This document shows, piece by piece, positions 13,449 through 21,725 of a DNA stretch of 33,833 bases. The DNA lies in contig JAJEIA010000076.1 of assembly GCA_022823505.1 (NCBI GenBank), positions 1 to 33,833 on the forward strand. The letters are read 5' to 3'. The position numbers were made by a program, and so were the translations under genes. Position 1 is the stretch's first letter. Every line of letters begins with the position of its first letter. The notes under the pieces are model-generated. The model ran no database searches. It worked only from the letters and a program-made list of their open reading frames with translations, and was not told where the DNA came from. This DNA is from Dehalococcoidia bacterium. Lineage in GTDB: Bacteria; Chloroflexota; Dehalococcoidia; Lucifugimonadales; UBA3495.

Positions 13449-15191
13449 ATGTCAGCCACTCCCCACGGAATCCGTTACTCGGCCCACCGCCCGGTGGTCA
13501 TGGGACGCAACGGCATGGTCTGTGCCGGCCATCCGCTGGCCGCGCAGGCGGGCGTATCCGTGCTCCAGAAAGGCGGCAACGCGTTCGACGCCGCCATTGC
13601 CACCGCCGCGGTTCTGAACGTGGTGGAACCGCTGATGTCCGGCATCGGCGGCGACGGATTCGTCATGGCCTACCGGGCGGGGGACGATTCCCTGCGGGTG
13701 TCCAATGGGACTGGAGCCGCCCCCTACGGAGCAACGTTGGAGCGGTACCGAGACGGCATCCCGATGAAGGGGATCCTGAGCGTATCGGTGCCGGGCCTGC
13801 TGAATGCGTGGCTGGACGTTCATGGCGAGTATGGATCGCTGCCCCTGAGCGAGGTGCTGGGGCCGGCAATCGCCCTGGCCGACGACGGCTTCCCGGTGAC
13901 CCACTACCTGGCATCAGCCATCGCCGGCGACTCGCTCCTGTGCGAGTTTCCCACCAGCCGGGCGATCTTCACGCGGGACGGCTCCGGGGAACCGCTGCGA
14001 GCCGGCGATATTCTCCGGCAGGCCAACCTGGCGCGCACGCTCTCCGCGATTGCGGAGCAGGGGCGGGACGTCTTCTACCGGGGAGAAATCGGGGAAGCCA
14101 TTGTGCGCTTCAGCGAGGAACAGGGCGGCCTGCTGACGATGGACGACCTGAACGACTGCTCGGCGCGCTGGCAGGACCCGATTTCCACCGACTACGGCGA
14201 CTACACGGTATTCGAAGCGCCGCCCAACTCCAGCGGACACATCCTGCTGCAGGAGCTCAACGTAATCCGGCAACACGACATGGCAAGCCTGGGGTTCGGC
14301 TCCGCGGAATCCATCCACCTGATGGTCGAAGCCAAGAAGATGGCCTTTGCCGACCGCGAGGCCTACGTGGCCGACCCCGACTATATCGACGTACCGGTCG
14401 CCGGAATGCTGTCCGCCGAGTACGCCCGTGAACGCGCCGCGACCATCAACCTCGGGCGGGCGTCGGAGAACGTGGTCGCCGGCGATCCCTGGCGGCATCA
14501 GCCGGCGGGTCAACGCCGGTCGCCGGCCGGAGTGGGGGCGCGGCGTCGCGGTCCCCGGACCGAGCAGGAAGACACCACGTGCTTCGTGGTGGCGGATCGA
14601 GCGGGTAACGCGGTGTGCCAGCTGCAGAGCCTCCAGAGTGGCTGGGGATCCTCGCTGGTTGCCGGCGACACCGGCATCCTTCTGAACAACCGCATGACCT
14701 ACTGGCATCTGGACCCGGACCACGTGGACTGCCTGCAGCCGGGCAAGCGGGTGCGGCACACGATGAACCCGGTGATGGTGTTCCGCCGGCCAGAGGCGGG
14801 CAACGGCAGCGCCTCGTCGGGCCGCCGCCTGACCTACGTGCTGGGCACGCCGGGCGCGGACTGCCAGGTGCAGAGCAACATGCAGGTGATCACCAACCTG
14901 GTGGACTACGGGATGACGGTGCAGGAGGCCGTGGAAGCCCCGCGCTGGAAGCACGTCGGCGACGGCACCGAGTCCACGGTTCCGCACACGGCAGTGGACA
15001 CTCTGCTCATCGAAAATCGCTTCGACGACGCCGTGCTGCGGCAACTGCGGAGCATGGGCCACCCGGTGCACGAACTGGATGCGTGGGACGGCGTAACAGG
15101 CCGCGAAATGGCGCTGTACATCGACCCCGACACCGGAGCGTTGCACGGCGCCGCCGACCCGCGCTACGACGGGTACGCGGTGGGGTACTGA
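13449..15191 (+). CDS. Gamma-glutamyltransferase family protein (Ntn hydrolase)
   Basis: A 580-aa enzyme that should cleave or transfer gamma-glutamyl groups (glutathione or similar) after self-processing. The N-terminal part is typical: GMVCAGHPLAAQAGVSVLQK, GGNAFDAAIATAAVLNVVEP, MSGIGGDGFVMAYRAG and SVSVPGLLNAWLDVHGEYG. The nucleophile is expected at T376 in EQEDTTCFVVADRAGNAV, where most members have TTHxSVVD; here the His is Cys. A rather basic, Gly/Arg-rich patch (RRSPAGVGARRRGPR) just before T376 looks like a variable loop. The C-terminal subunit ends PRYDGYAVGY. No clear signal peptide is present, so it may be cytoplasmic. The ATG at 13449 follows AGGAG. A 162-aa gene follows after 41 bases. 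Confidence 0.9.
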   Translation: MSATPHGIRYSAHRPVVMGRNGMVCAGHPLAAQAGVSVLQKGGNAFDAAIATAAVLNVVEPLMSGIGGDGFVMAYRAGDDSLRVSNGTGAAPYGATLERYRDGIPMKGILSVSVPGLLNAWLDVHGEYGSLPLSEVLGPAIALADDGFPVTHYLASAIAGDSLLCEFPTSRAIFTRDGSGEPLRAGDILRQANLARTLSAIAEQGRDVFYRGEIGEAIVRFSEEQGGLLTMDDLNDCSARWQDPISTDYGDYTVFEAPPNSSGHILLQELNVIRQHDMASLGFGSAESIHLMVEAKKMAFADREAYVADPDYIDVPVAGMLSAEYARERAATINLGRASENVVAGDPWRHQPAGQRRSPAGVGARRRGPRTEQEDTTCFVVADRAGNAVCQLQSLQSGWGSSLVAGDTGILLNNRMTYWHLDPDHVDCLQPGKRVRHTMNPVMVFRRPEAGNGSASSGRRLTYVLGTPGADCQVQSNMQVITNLVDYGMTVQEAVEAPRWKHVGDGTESTVPHTAVDTLLIENRFDDAVLRQLRSMGHPVHELDAWDGVTGREMALYIDPDTGALHGAADPRYDGYAVGY

Positions 15192-15232
15192 ACGGGCTTT
15201 CCGCCGCCACCGAACCGCCGAGGACAATCATC

Positions 15233-15721
15233 ATGCGAATGCCAGGGCAACGTCGCAGCCAGGAACCCGACGAGGTGGGGCAGCGCGCCGGCCTGTTCGC
15301 CGAATCGATACGTGACGGGGACATGGACCTGGCCTGGTCGATGCTTTCCAAGGAGACACGCGGCATGCGCATGGGGGTGTGGGCAACCCGGCTCAACATC
15401 GATATGCAAGTGGCCTATCGGGCCGCTTACGATCCCGACCATCCCATGCGGGATTCGATGATGGACGACTTTCGCACCACCGTCCTGCGCCTGTGGCCGC
15501 TGGAAGACCTTTCCGAACTGGCCGCCGCTCCCACGCGTTACGTGGACGACGAGCACGCGTTTGTGTTCCTGCCCTTCGGAGTGACCGACGAGACCGTGGT
15601 GCAGCACAGCCGCCTGATGTCGGGACTGATGATTCCAATGCTGTTGGAAGACTCGCAGTGGCAGGTCGACCTGCCCGGCTGGCGGTTCCTGGACACGACA
15701 GCCCAGGGCGGCAATGGCTAG
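15233..15721 (+). CDS. Hypothetical protein, 162 aa
   Basis: Not recognised. From ATG at 15233 the protein starts MRMPGQRRSQEPDEVGQRAG and continues with LFAESIRDGDMDLAWSMLSK. It ends QWQVDLPGWRFLDTTAQGG. The overall pattern (helix with A/W pair, then strands such as HAFVFLPFGVTDETVVQHSR and a final WQVDLPGW) resembles small NTF2-like or SnoaL-like folds, but this is a guess. No signal or membrane segment. Its stop overlaps the start of the HNH nuclease by 8 bases, so both are made together. It is downstream of gamma-glutamyltransferase. Confidence 0.6.
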   Translation: MRMPGQRRSQEPDEVGQRAGLFAESIRDGDMDLAWSMLSKETRGMRMGVWATRLNIDMQVAYRAAYDPDHPMRDSMMDDFRTTVLRLWPLEDLSELAAAPTRYVDDEHAFVFLPFGVTDETVVQHSRLMSGLMIPMLLEDSQWQVDLPGWRFLDTTAQGGNG

Positions 15722-16115
15722 ACGGCCCTCCCGCACCCGTTCCCGCGGCGCGCGTAAAGAGCAGGCCGCCGCGACTGCCACTCCGGAAAACGCGCCCGCA
15801 GACGGGGCGGTGGTACGAGCGCGACGCGCCAGGGGAGACCACGACTCCTGCGAGTTGTGCGAACGGACCGTCGAGCGGTTTACGGTGCATCACCTGATCC
15901 CGCGGGCTCGGGGCGGCAACCACGGGCCAACTGCGTTGCTGTGCTCGACCTGTCACCGGCAGGTTCACGCCATGTTCTCGGTCACCACACTGGCCGAGGA
16001 GATGTACAGCGTTGAACTGCTCAGATCGAACCCACGGGTCGCGGACTTCCTGCGTTGGATGCGGAAGCAACGGGGCGCGAGCTTTCGGGTGCGCCGGTCT
16101 CGCGAGCGAGGATGA
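15714..16115 (+). CDS. HNH endonuclease family protein
   Basis: A 133-aa protein with an HNH nuclease core. The first zinc pair is in DSCELCERTVERF, the HNH signature begins HHLIPRARGGNHGPTALL, and the second Cys-His group is CSTCHRQVHAMF. The N-terminal 40 residues are basic and low-complexity (MARRPSRTRSRGARKEQ) and may bind DNA. Its start codon lies inside the end of the 162-aa gene (8-base overlap), so the pair is translationally coupled. There is no methyltransferase, phage or mobile-intron context here. The DNA target and role (repair, defence or other) are unknown. The C-terminus is also basic (RKQRGASFRVRRSRERG). Confidence 0.82.
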   Translation: MARRPSRTRSRGARKEQAAATATPENAPADGAVVRARRARGDHDSCELCERTVERFTVHHLIPRARGGNHGPTALLCSTCHRQVHAMFSVTTLAEEMYSVELLRSNPRVADFLRWMRKQRGASFRVRRSRERG

Positions 16116-16170
16116 CCATAGCAAATCCGCTCCGTGATATGATTCGTTATAGGGATGAAGAAACAACGTT

Positions 16171-16665
16171 ATGGCAGAACCAGTAACACTATCATCGGGG
16201 CAGGTGAGCGACGCTATTCGCGCCGGCCTCAGGGAAGGCCGGCAGCCGGTTGGCCTGTCGCCGGCAGAAGCGTCACAGCAGTCTGCGGTTTATCGCGGCA
16301 ATTTGGCCCACTACCTGCGTCATGCGCAAACCAGCCTGGAACAGGACGACTATCTCCAGGCTGCCGAAAAATCCTGGGGATCATACGCGCAAACTATCAA
16401 GGCTATCGGGGCTGACCATGGGTTGCGCGTCACCCATCACGCGAGCATTATCGGAGCGGCCGACCAAATCGCCTTGCTGGTAGGATCGGTTGACCCGGCA
16501 GCCGGGAACACGTTGCGCACCGGTCTGTCGACGGCGAGAAGCCTCCATCAGCATTGGTATGAGAACGATCTGTCTGCCGACACGGTCGCTGCCAATACGC
16601 ACGAAATCATGGTCGTGATAGACCTGCTGCAAGAACTCTTCCCAGCGGACGCATCTGCCCAATGA
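16171..16665 (+). CDS. PaREP1/HEPN-like helical protein
   Basis: A 164-aa all-helical protein. The region from about 35 on reads QSAVYRGNLAHYLRHAQTSL, EQDDYLQAAEKSWGSYAQTI and KAIGADHGLRVTHHASI, followed by a final LHQHWYENDLSADTV. The pattern of a helix, Q-A-x-E-K-x-W and then L-H-x-x-x-Y-E matches PaREP1/HEPN-like proteins, common in archaea and in some Chloroflexota. The RX4H nuclease motif is not seen, so it may be non-catalytic. The stop overlaps the next ATG (ATGA), coupling it to the FAD oxidoreductase, an odd pairing. Start ATG at 16171 with a weak ribosome site. Confidence 0.7.
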   Translation: MAEPVTLSSGQVSDAIRAGLREGRQPVGLSPAEASQQSAVYRGNLAHYLRHAQTSLEQDDYLQAAEKSWGSYAQTIKAIGADHGLRVTHHASIIGAADQIALLVGSVDPAAGNTLRTGLSTARSLHQHWYENDLSADTVAANTHEIMVVIDLLQELFPADASAQ

Positions 16666-17864
16666 CCAGCGCGAACGAAACCGCCGATGTCGTCATCATC
16701 GGGGGAGGCGTGATGGGTTGCAGCATCGCCTGCAACCTGGCCCTGACCGCCGCCGACCACGGGCTGCGCCGGATCGTGCTCCTGGAGCGGGACACGCTGG
16801 GCAGCGGGTCCACCGGGCGCAGCAGCGGCGCAGTCCGCATGCACTACTCCACCGCCGTCAACGCCGAACTGGCGTGGCGGAGCCTGCACATCTTCCGCAA
16901 CTTCGCCGACATGATCGGCGGCGAGTGCGGCTACACTCGCACCGGCTACCTGGTGTTTGCCGGAGCGGATGACCTGCCGTCCTTCCGCGCCAACATTGCC
17001 ACGCAGCAGTCGGTGGGGGTGATCACCGATATCATCAGCGCCGCGGATGCTGCGGAGCTGGCGCCCGGGTTTGAGGTTGCCGACGCTGCCGGCATCGCCT
17101 ACGAGCCCTATTCCGGCCACGCCGACGCCTCGGGCACCGCCTATGCCTACGCCACCCGCGCCCGGAGCGAAGGAGTAACCATCCGCCTGCAAACCCCTGC
17201 CGAAGCCATCGAGACCAGCGAAGACGGCAGCCGGGTCGTTGCGGTCCGGACAACCACGGGAGAGCGCATCGAAACCGGTATCGCAGTGGTGGCCACCGGT
17301 CCATGGACGGCCCGCTTCCTGGCGCCGCACGGTATCGACGTGCCGCTGGTGGCAACGCGCCACGAGGTGCTGCACTTCCGCCGGCCGCTGGACGTGGTGC
17401 CGTATCACCCGGGCGGGGCCGATATCGGCAACCGGATCTACTTCCGGCCCGAGGGACAGGATCTGACGCTGGTTGGCAACGGAAATCATTCGGACGTGGT
17501 CGATGATCCGGAAGTGTTCGCTCAGCGCGCCAGCCCGTCGTTCATCGAGGACGTGTGGCAGCGGCTGGCCCGCCGGATCCCCGCCATCGCTGACGCCGAA
17601 CTGGCTTCCGGGTACGCCGGTCTGTATACCAACACGCCCGACTCCCATCCCATCATGGATCGGGTCGATGGGGTGGAGGGTCTGCACCTGTGCACCGGTT
17701 TCAGCGGTCACGGGTTCAAGCTGTCGCCGATGGTGGGAGTGCTGATGGCCGAGTTGATCGGCAGCGGGGTCACGACCACCATGGATATCTCGCCGTTGAA
17801 GCTGTCCCGGTTCGAGGCAGGCGCCCTGAACCACGCCGGGTACGGCTTTGACGTTCTGGTCTGA
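16662..17864 (+). CDS. FAD-dependent oxidoreductase of the DAO (sarcosine-oxidase-like) family
   Basis: A 400-aa flavoenzyme. The FAD-binding GGGVMG is at 14-19 in DVVIIGGGVMGCSIACN, with a conserved LLERDTLGSGSTGRSSGAV (about 45-63). A second conserved patch near the end, GLHLCTGFSGHGFKLSPMVG, is characteristic of the sarcosine/dimethylglycine oxidase-type DAO family. It should oxidise an N-methylated or other amino acid, transferring electrons to FAD. The substrate is undecided. It starts in an ATGA overlap with the PaREP1-like gene and is followed after 9 bases by the ABC ATPase. The run continues on the same strand, so an operon is likely. Confidence 0.88.
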   Translation: MTSANETADVVIIGGGVMGCSIACNLALTAADHGLRRIVLLERDTLGSGSTGRSSGAVRMHYSTAVNAELAWRSLHIFRNFADMIGGECGYTRTGYLVFAGADDLPSFRANIATQQSVGVITDIISAADAAELAPGFEVADAAGIAYEPYSGHADASGTAYAYATRARSEGVTIRLQTPAEAIETSEDGSRVVAVRTTTGERIETGIAVVATGPWTARFLAPHGIDVPLVATRHEVLHFRRPLDVVPYHPGGADIGNRIYFRPEGQDLTLVGNGNHSDVVDDPEVFAQRASPSFIEDVWQRLARRIPAIADAELASGYAGLYTNTPDSHPIMDRVDGVEGLHLCTGFSGHGFKLSPMVGVLMAELIGSGVTTTMDISPLKLSRFEAGALNHAGYGFDVLV

Positions 17865-17873
17865 TAGCCGGCC

Positions 17874-18827
17874 GTGACCGACAGGTTTCCCACGCGCCCG
17901 GAGGGGTCCGTTCCGGCCGTCTCAGTTTCGAGCCTGACCAAGCGGTTCGGCCGGGTGACGGCCGTGGAGGATCTGAGCCTGGACATACCTGCGGGCGGCG
18001 TGTTTGGGCTGCTTGGACCGAATGGGTCGGGCAAGACCACCCTGCTGTCCATGGTTTCGGGGTTCATCCGCCCCACCGACGGGACGGTGACCCTGTTCGG
18101 ACACAACGGTCCGACCGGGCACGCGCAGGGGCTGGCAAAGGTAGGAGCGCTCATCGAACGCCCCATCTTCTGGCCGTACATGTCCTGTCGGGACAATCTG
18201 AAATGCCTGCAGGGAGTTTACGGGTCGGACGGCGGCGACGCGGAGATCTCCGACCTGCTGGACACCGTCAACCTGGGCGGTGAGGCGGCCCGCCGCAAGT
18301 TCCGGGCCTGTTCCACCGGCATGAAACAGCGCTTGGGAATCGCCGCCGCGCTGCTGGGCGATCCGTCGCTGCTGATTCTTGACGAACCGACCAACGGGTT
18401 GGACCCGGTGGGAATCGTCGAGGTGCGTGACCTGATCCGCGGTCTGGCTGCCAACGGACGGCGCACGGTGGTGCTGGCGAGCCACCTGCTCAACGAAGTG
18501 GAACAGGTCTGCGACGAGGTGGCCGTGATGCGGAGGGGCAAGCTCCTGTACTGTGGTCCGGTTGCCGGTATGGGCGCTCCCGCGTCGGCGCTGGTGCGAA
18601 CCACCGATGACGACCGCGCGGCCGCCCTGCTCACCGACGCAGGGTGGGACATCCGGAGCAGGTCCGAGGACGGATTGGAGGTGGCGGCTGCCCCGGGACG
18701 CGAATGGGAAATCAGCCGCGACCTGGCCGACGCCGGCGTGTACGTTTCACAACTGCGACCGGCGTCCGGTTCCCTGGAGGCGGGGTTCATGGAAGTTACC
18801 GGCGACGGCCAAAGTGAAGACGAATGA
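17874..18827 (+). CDS. ABC transporter ATP-binding protein
   Basis: A 317-aa nucleotide-binding subunit of an ABC-2 type exporter. Walker A GPNGSGKTT is at 48-56, the signature STGMKQRLGIA begins at 147, Walker B LLILDEP is at 166-172 followed by TNGLDP, and the switch His is in VVLASHLLNE. A C-terminal extension of about 85 residues (from about 235) resembles the DUF4162-type regulatory tail of such exporters (ALVRTTDDDRAAALLTDAGW). GTG at 17874 is used as start. It overlaps the permease by ATGA, so the two form one transporter. Cargo unknown; relatives export antibiotics, lipids or peptides. Confidence 0.92.
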   Translation: MTDRFPTRPEGSVPAVSVSSLTKRFGRVTAVEDLSLDIPAGGVFGLLGPNGSGKTTLLSMVSGFIRPTDGTVTLFGHNGPTGHAQGLAKVGALIERPIFWPYMSCRDNLKCLQGVYGSDGGDAEISDLLDTVNLGGEAARRKFRACSTGMKQRLGIAAALLGDPSLLILDEPTNGLDPVGIVEVRDLIRGLAANGRRTVVLASHLLNEVEQVCDEVAVMRRGKLLYCGPVAGMGAPASALVRTTDDDRAAALLTDAGWDIRSRSEDGLEVAAAPGREWEISRDLADAGVYVSQLRPASGSLEAGFMEVTGDGQSEDE

Positions 18828-19645
18828 GAGACGTGCCTCCCATAGTGACCGCGCTGCGCGGGGAGTGGTTTCGGCTCTCCAGGCGCACCGGAGTATGGGT
18901 CATCATCGGTCTGGCGACCGCGCTTGTGGCAGGCGTTCTGGGGGTGACATGGGCGCTCATACACCTGACGCCTTTGGAACTGGCGGTCCCGCCGCGAGGT
19001 TTCCCGCATCTGGCGTCGGCCTCCCTGTCGCTGCTGGCCCCGTTCCTGGGGATCATCCTGGCGGCGATGATATTCGGAGGCGACTACGGGTGGGGAACCC
19101 TGCGACCGCTACTGGCCCGGGGTCAGCCGCGCTGGCAGGTGGTCCTGACCAAACTGCTCCTGACGGCAGTGATCCTCGCCGCTTTTTGGGTCGCAGCGTG
19201 GGTCCTGTCCACGCCGGTGGGGTTGGTGGCGGGCGATCCCGCCGCAGGCGCCGAGGGGTCCTTTCTGGATGTTCCCGACGGGTGGTGGCCCATCCTAGGC
19301 TCGTCCGCCGGAGCGTGGCTGGTCGCCCTGGCCTATGCTGGACTGACCGCGCTGCTATGCACCATAGGGCGGTCCACCGCCTTCGGACTGGGCGTGGCCG
19401 TTGCCATCCTGATTTTCGAGTTCACGGTGTATCCGGTGGCCGGCCTGGTGGCGGATCTGGTTACGGATTTTCCGCTGGGCGAGTACACGCGCTGGACCCT
19501 CCATGGAACATCGGGCGGTGTGACGGGTGGAGACGAGCTGAGCGCGTGGGTCTTCTTGCCGGCCACGCTGGCCTACATCGCGGCCTTCTGCGCGCTCACG
19601 CTGCTGGTGACGCAACGGCGGGACGTGGCCAGCGGGAACGGGTAG
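18824..19645 (+). CDS. ABC-2 type transporter permease
   Basis: A 273-aa membrane protein with about six hydrophobic segments. Examples are VWVIIGLATALVAGVLGVTW, LSLLAPFLGIILAAMIFGG, VILAAFWVAAWVL, FGLGVAVAILIFEF and AYIAAFCALTLLVT. The first cytoplasmic stretch is followed by a typical GDYGWGTLRPLLARGQPRW motif at the membrane edge, which characterises ABC-2 permeases. The start overlaps the stop of the ATPase gene (ATGA), so the genes are coupled. It ends the run that began with the PaREP1-like gene; a gap of 137 bases follows. One ATPase and one permease likely form a homodimeric exporter. Confidence 0.88.
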   Translation: MRDVPPIVTALRGEWFRLSRRTGVWVIIGLATALVAGVLGVTWALIHLTPLELAVPPRGFPHLASASLSLLAPFLGIILAAMIFGGDYGWGTLRPLLARGQPRWQVVLTKLLLTAVILAAFWVAAWVLSTPVGLVAGDPAAGAEGSFLDVPDGWWPILGSSAGAWLVALAYAGLTALLCTIGRSTAFGLGVAVAILIFEFTVYPVAGLVADLVTDFPLGEYTRWTLHGTSGGVTGGDELSAWVFLPATLAYIAAFCALTLLVTQRRDVASGNG

Positions 19646-19782
19646 CCGGCCAACGGTTCAACCGTCCATCCATCGAGTAGGCGGACGACTTTCTGCTCGG
19701 TGTTCTCGACGCGTGGCTCGCGCGTGCGTCGCCGCGAAATCCGGTACAATCCTTAGTCCATAAGACTTTGGAGGATTTGAAG

Positions 19783-20724
19783 ATGTCCGTCATGGTTACC
19801 GGCGGCACCGGGTTTATCGGGAACCGCATCATACGCAAGCTGGTGGAGCGAGGAGAGGAGGTGGTCTGCTTTGACCTGGCGCCGCCGCGCGCGAACCTGC
19901 AGCCCCTGCTGGACCGCATATCCATCTACCGGGGCGACGTGACCCGTTTGGATCACCTGCTGGAAGCGGTCAACCGGCACAACGTGGACCGCATCATCCA
20001 CATGGCCGCGCTGCTGCCACCCGACACCGAGGACCGGCCGGCCACCGGCATGGCGGTGAACATCGACGGCACCAACAACATCTTCGAAGCGGCGCGCTGG
20101 GGCAACATCCGCCGCGTGGTTTACGCCAGCAGCATCGCAGTCTACGGCGTCCAGGAAACCTTCGGCGACCGGCCATTGATCGAGGACGACCTGCCGGCGC
20201 CCATCAACGTGTACGGCATGACCAAGGCGGTGAACGATTTCGCCGCCGCCCGCTACCGGACGCTGCACGGGCTTGACATTCGCGGCGTTCGCATCTGCAC
20301 CGTGTTCGGACACGGACGCGTCACCGGCATGACCGGCATGATCGGCGGGCTGATGATGTCGCTGCCGGCCATCGGCCAGCCGGTGAGCATGGACTTCGAC
20401 CCGCAGAAAGCGTCGCCGATGATCCACTCGGAGGACGCCGCCGAGATCTTCGTGCGCGTCGCCCTGGCCGACATGCTGAACCACCACATCTACATCAGCG
20501 GCGGCGAGCTGGCTACCATCGCCGACGTGGCCGACATGGTGCGCTCCTACATCCCCGACGCCAGCATCAGCACCGGGAGCCGGCCGGTGCCCCACGTGTA
20601 CCTGGTGGACAACAGCCGCATGATGGCCGACGTTGGCTACGAACTGCCGCCGCTGCGCATGAGGGTGCTGGACCACATCAACGATGCGCGCGCGGAGGCC
20701 GGGCTGGAGCCGATCCGGGGGTAG
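19783..20724 (+). CDS. NAD-dependent epimerase/dehydratase (extended SDR)
   Basis: A 313-aa extended short-chain dehydrogenase/reductase. The NAD motif GGTGFIG is at 7-13. S116/S117 in VYASSIAVYG, Y144 and K148 in NVYGMTKAV give the catalytic triad. The family handles nucleotide sugars (UDP-glucose epimerase-like) or similar compounds; the sugar is unknown. ATG at 19783 follows GGAGG with a 7-base gap; an upstream in-frame TTG at 19768 is less likely. A TACAAT hexamer at 19745, 38 bases before the start, is a candidate -10 box without a good -35. No sugar-biosynthesis neighbours are present. Confidence 0.9.
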   Translation: MSVMVTGGTGFIGNRIIRKLVERGEEVVCFDLAPPRANLQPLLDRISIYRGDVTRLDHLLEAVNRHNVDRIIHMAALLPPDTEDRPATGMAVNIDGTNNIFEAARWGNIRRVVYASSIAVYGVQETFGDRPLIEDDLPAPINVYGMTKAVNDFAAARYRTLHGLDIRGVRICTVFGHGRVTGMTGMIGGLMMSLPAIGQPVSMDFDPQKASPMIHSEDAAEIFVRVALADMLNHHIYISGGELATIADVADMVRSYIPDASISTGSRPVPHVYLVDNSRMMADVGYELPPLRMRVLDHINDARAEAGLEPIRG

Positions 20725-20740
20725 TCCCGGCTTCGTTTGC

Positions 20741-20746
20741 TACAAT
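20741..20746 (+). promoter_or_regulatory. Extended -10 promoter element for the MNT/HepT genes
   Basis: TGC-TACAAT (TGn extended -10) lies 39 bases before the ATG at 20780, 16 bases after the epimerase stop. No consensus -35 is present, as is normal for extended -10 promoters. A TACAAT at the same distance precedes the epimerase and Nudix genes. Confidence 0.45.
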
Positions 20747-20779
20747 GGGTCAGCGCAGCCTCGCAACGGAATACCTACC

Positions 20780-21382
20780 ATGAGCAACCGCGAAACCACC
20801 GCCGCGCAGAAAGAGGCAATCGCCGGCTTCTGCCAGCAGCATCACGTCCGCCGCCTTACCTGGCTTGACAAACCCCTGCGCACCGGGCCGGACGCTGACA
20901 GCGAGGCAGCACTGCTGATTGAGTTCAACCCCGCTGACGTGCCGTCGCTGTCCAGGCTGGCGGCCCTAGAGGATGAAATCAGCCGCATCTTGGGACGCAG
21001 CATCGACTTGCACTTGTACCTGAGAGAGATGTACCTGGGCTATGGGCCGCGCGAGGCGGGCATCGTCTATGACCGAGCCGATTACGTGGACATCCCCATG
21101 CCGCGGGAGAAGATTGCCGAGTTCTGCAAACGCAAAAAAATACTGTGGCTGGCCAAGTTGCCCTACCCAAGCCGCGCGTCCGTAATCGACTACGCGGACG
21201 TTGACTTTCTGGCCGTACTAGCTCCCGGCGCTAATTTTTCATGGGGAGCGTTAGATGGCTGGAAGGAGTTGGACGAAATACTCGGTTGTGAGACGGCCAT
21301 GGACTACGCTAAAGAACTTCCCCCTGACCTTGAGGTAATTTACCGTGACCCTGCGGCGTTCCAATCAGCCTCCACCCACTGA
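20780..21382 (+). CDS. Tandem degenerate MNT nucleotidyltransferase (MntA-like, two domains)
   Basis: A 200-aa protein built of two MNT-like halves. Half one reads KEAIAGFCQQHHVRRLTWLD followed by AALLIEFNPADVPSLSRLAA and LEDEISRILGRSIDLHLY. Half two reads REKIAEFCKRKKILWLAKLP, then YADVDFLAVLAPG and LDGWKELDEILGCETAMDY. Each half keeps the IxxFCxxxxI start and LxxxLGxxxDL-type end of MntA antitoxins. Neither has the GSxxR nucleotide-binding motif; half one also lost the DxD metal pair (DSEAAL), half two retains DVD. The protein is therefore probably inactive as an AMP-transferase or binds HepT without modifying it. Start ATG at 20780; the 3' end overlaps hepT by 38 bases. A tandem MNT duplication within one protein is unusual. 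Confidence 0.75.
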   Translation: MSNRETTAAQKEAIAGFCQQHHVRRLTWLDKPLRTGPDADSEAALLIEFNPADVPSLSRLAALEDEISRILGRSIDLHLYLREMYLGYGPREAGIVYDRADYVDIPMPREKIAEFCKRKKILWLAKLPYPSRASVIDYADVDFLAVLAPGANFSWGALDGWKELDEILGCETAMDYAKELPPDLEVIYRDPAAFQSASTH

Positions 21383-21725
21383 AGCTGAGCGGATAGACCA
21401 CATAATCAGTCATGCCCGAGAAGCCATTACCATCCTCGGAGACGCCAGTTTGGCAGTTCTGGAGCGAGATAGGGTAAAACAATTAGCCCTCGGATATCTG
21501 GTAGCCATTGTAGGCGAGGCTGCGAACCATCTTTCGGATGCGATTCTCGACTCGCTGCCGATGAATCCCTGGGACCAAATCATCGGGATGCGAAACATTC
21601 TTATTCACCAGTACTTCAGGGTTAAGCTGCACACTGTACACGACACGGTCGTCAACGATTTACCCGTACTGGTCGCGTCACTGGAAGCTTTCACCGACAA
21701 CTCCCAAGGAGGCCAACCATCATGA
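21345..21725 (+). CDS. hepT: HepT-like HEPN ribonuclease toxin (DUF86)
   Basis: A 126-aa HEPN protein of the HepT/DUF86 family. The ribonuclease motif RX4HXY is intact: R83 and H88-Q-Y90 in GMRNILIHQYFRV. The rest fits well: RIDHIISHAREAITILGD, LALGYLVAIVGEAANHLSDA and NPWDQIIGM. In known systems MntA silences HepT by AMPylation of the Tyr in this motif. The GTG at 21345 is preceded by GAGG and lies inside the end of the MNT gene (38-base overlap). Its TGA overlaps the ATG of the LLM oxidoreductase (ATGA), with a GGAGG just upstream of that start. An intact toxin next to a seemingly disabled antitoxin is notable. Confidence 0.88.
   Translation: MTLRRSNQPPPTEAERIDHIISHAREAITILGDASLAVLERDRVKQLALGYLVAIVGEAANHLSDAILDSLPMNPWDQIIGMRNILIHQYFRVKLHTVHDTVVNDLPVLVASLEAFTDNSQGGQPS

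Noticed and set aside
13914..15227. 437-codon minus-strand open frame
   Set aside because: Antisense to gamma-glutamyltransferase; no recognisable domain.
15714..16115. HNH protein as part of a restriction system
   Set aside because: No methyltransferase, specificity subunit or helicase gene is nearby.
16548..17834. 428-codon minus-strand open frame
   Set aside because: Antisense to the FAD oxidoreductase; low-complexity composition typical of a shadow.
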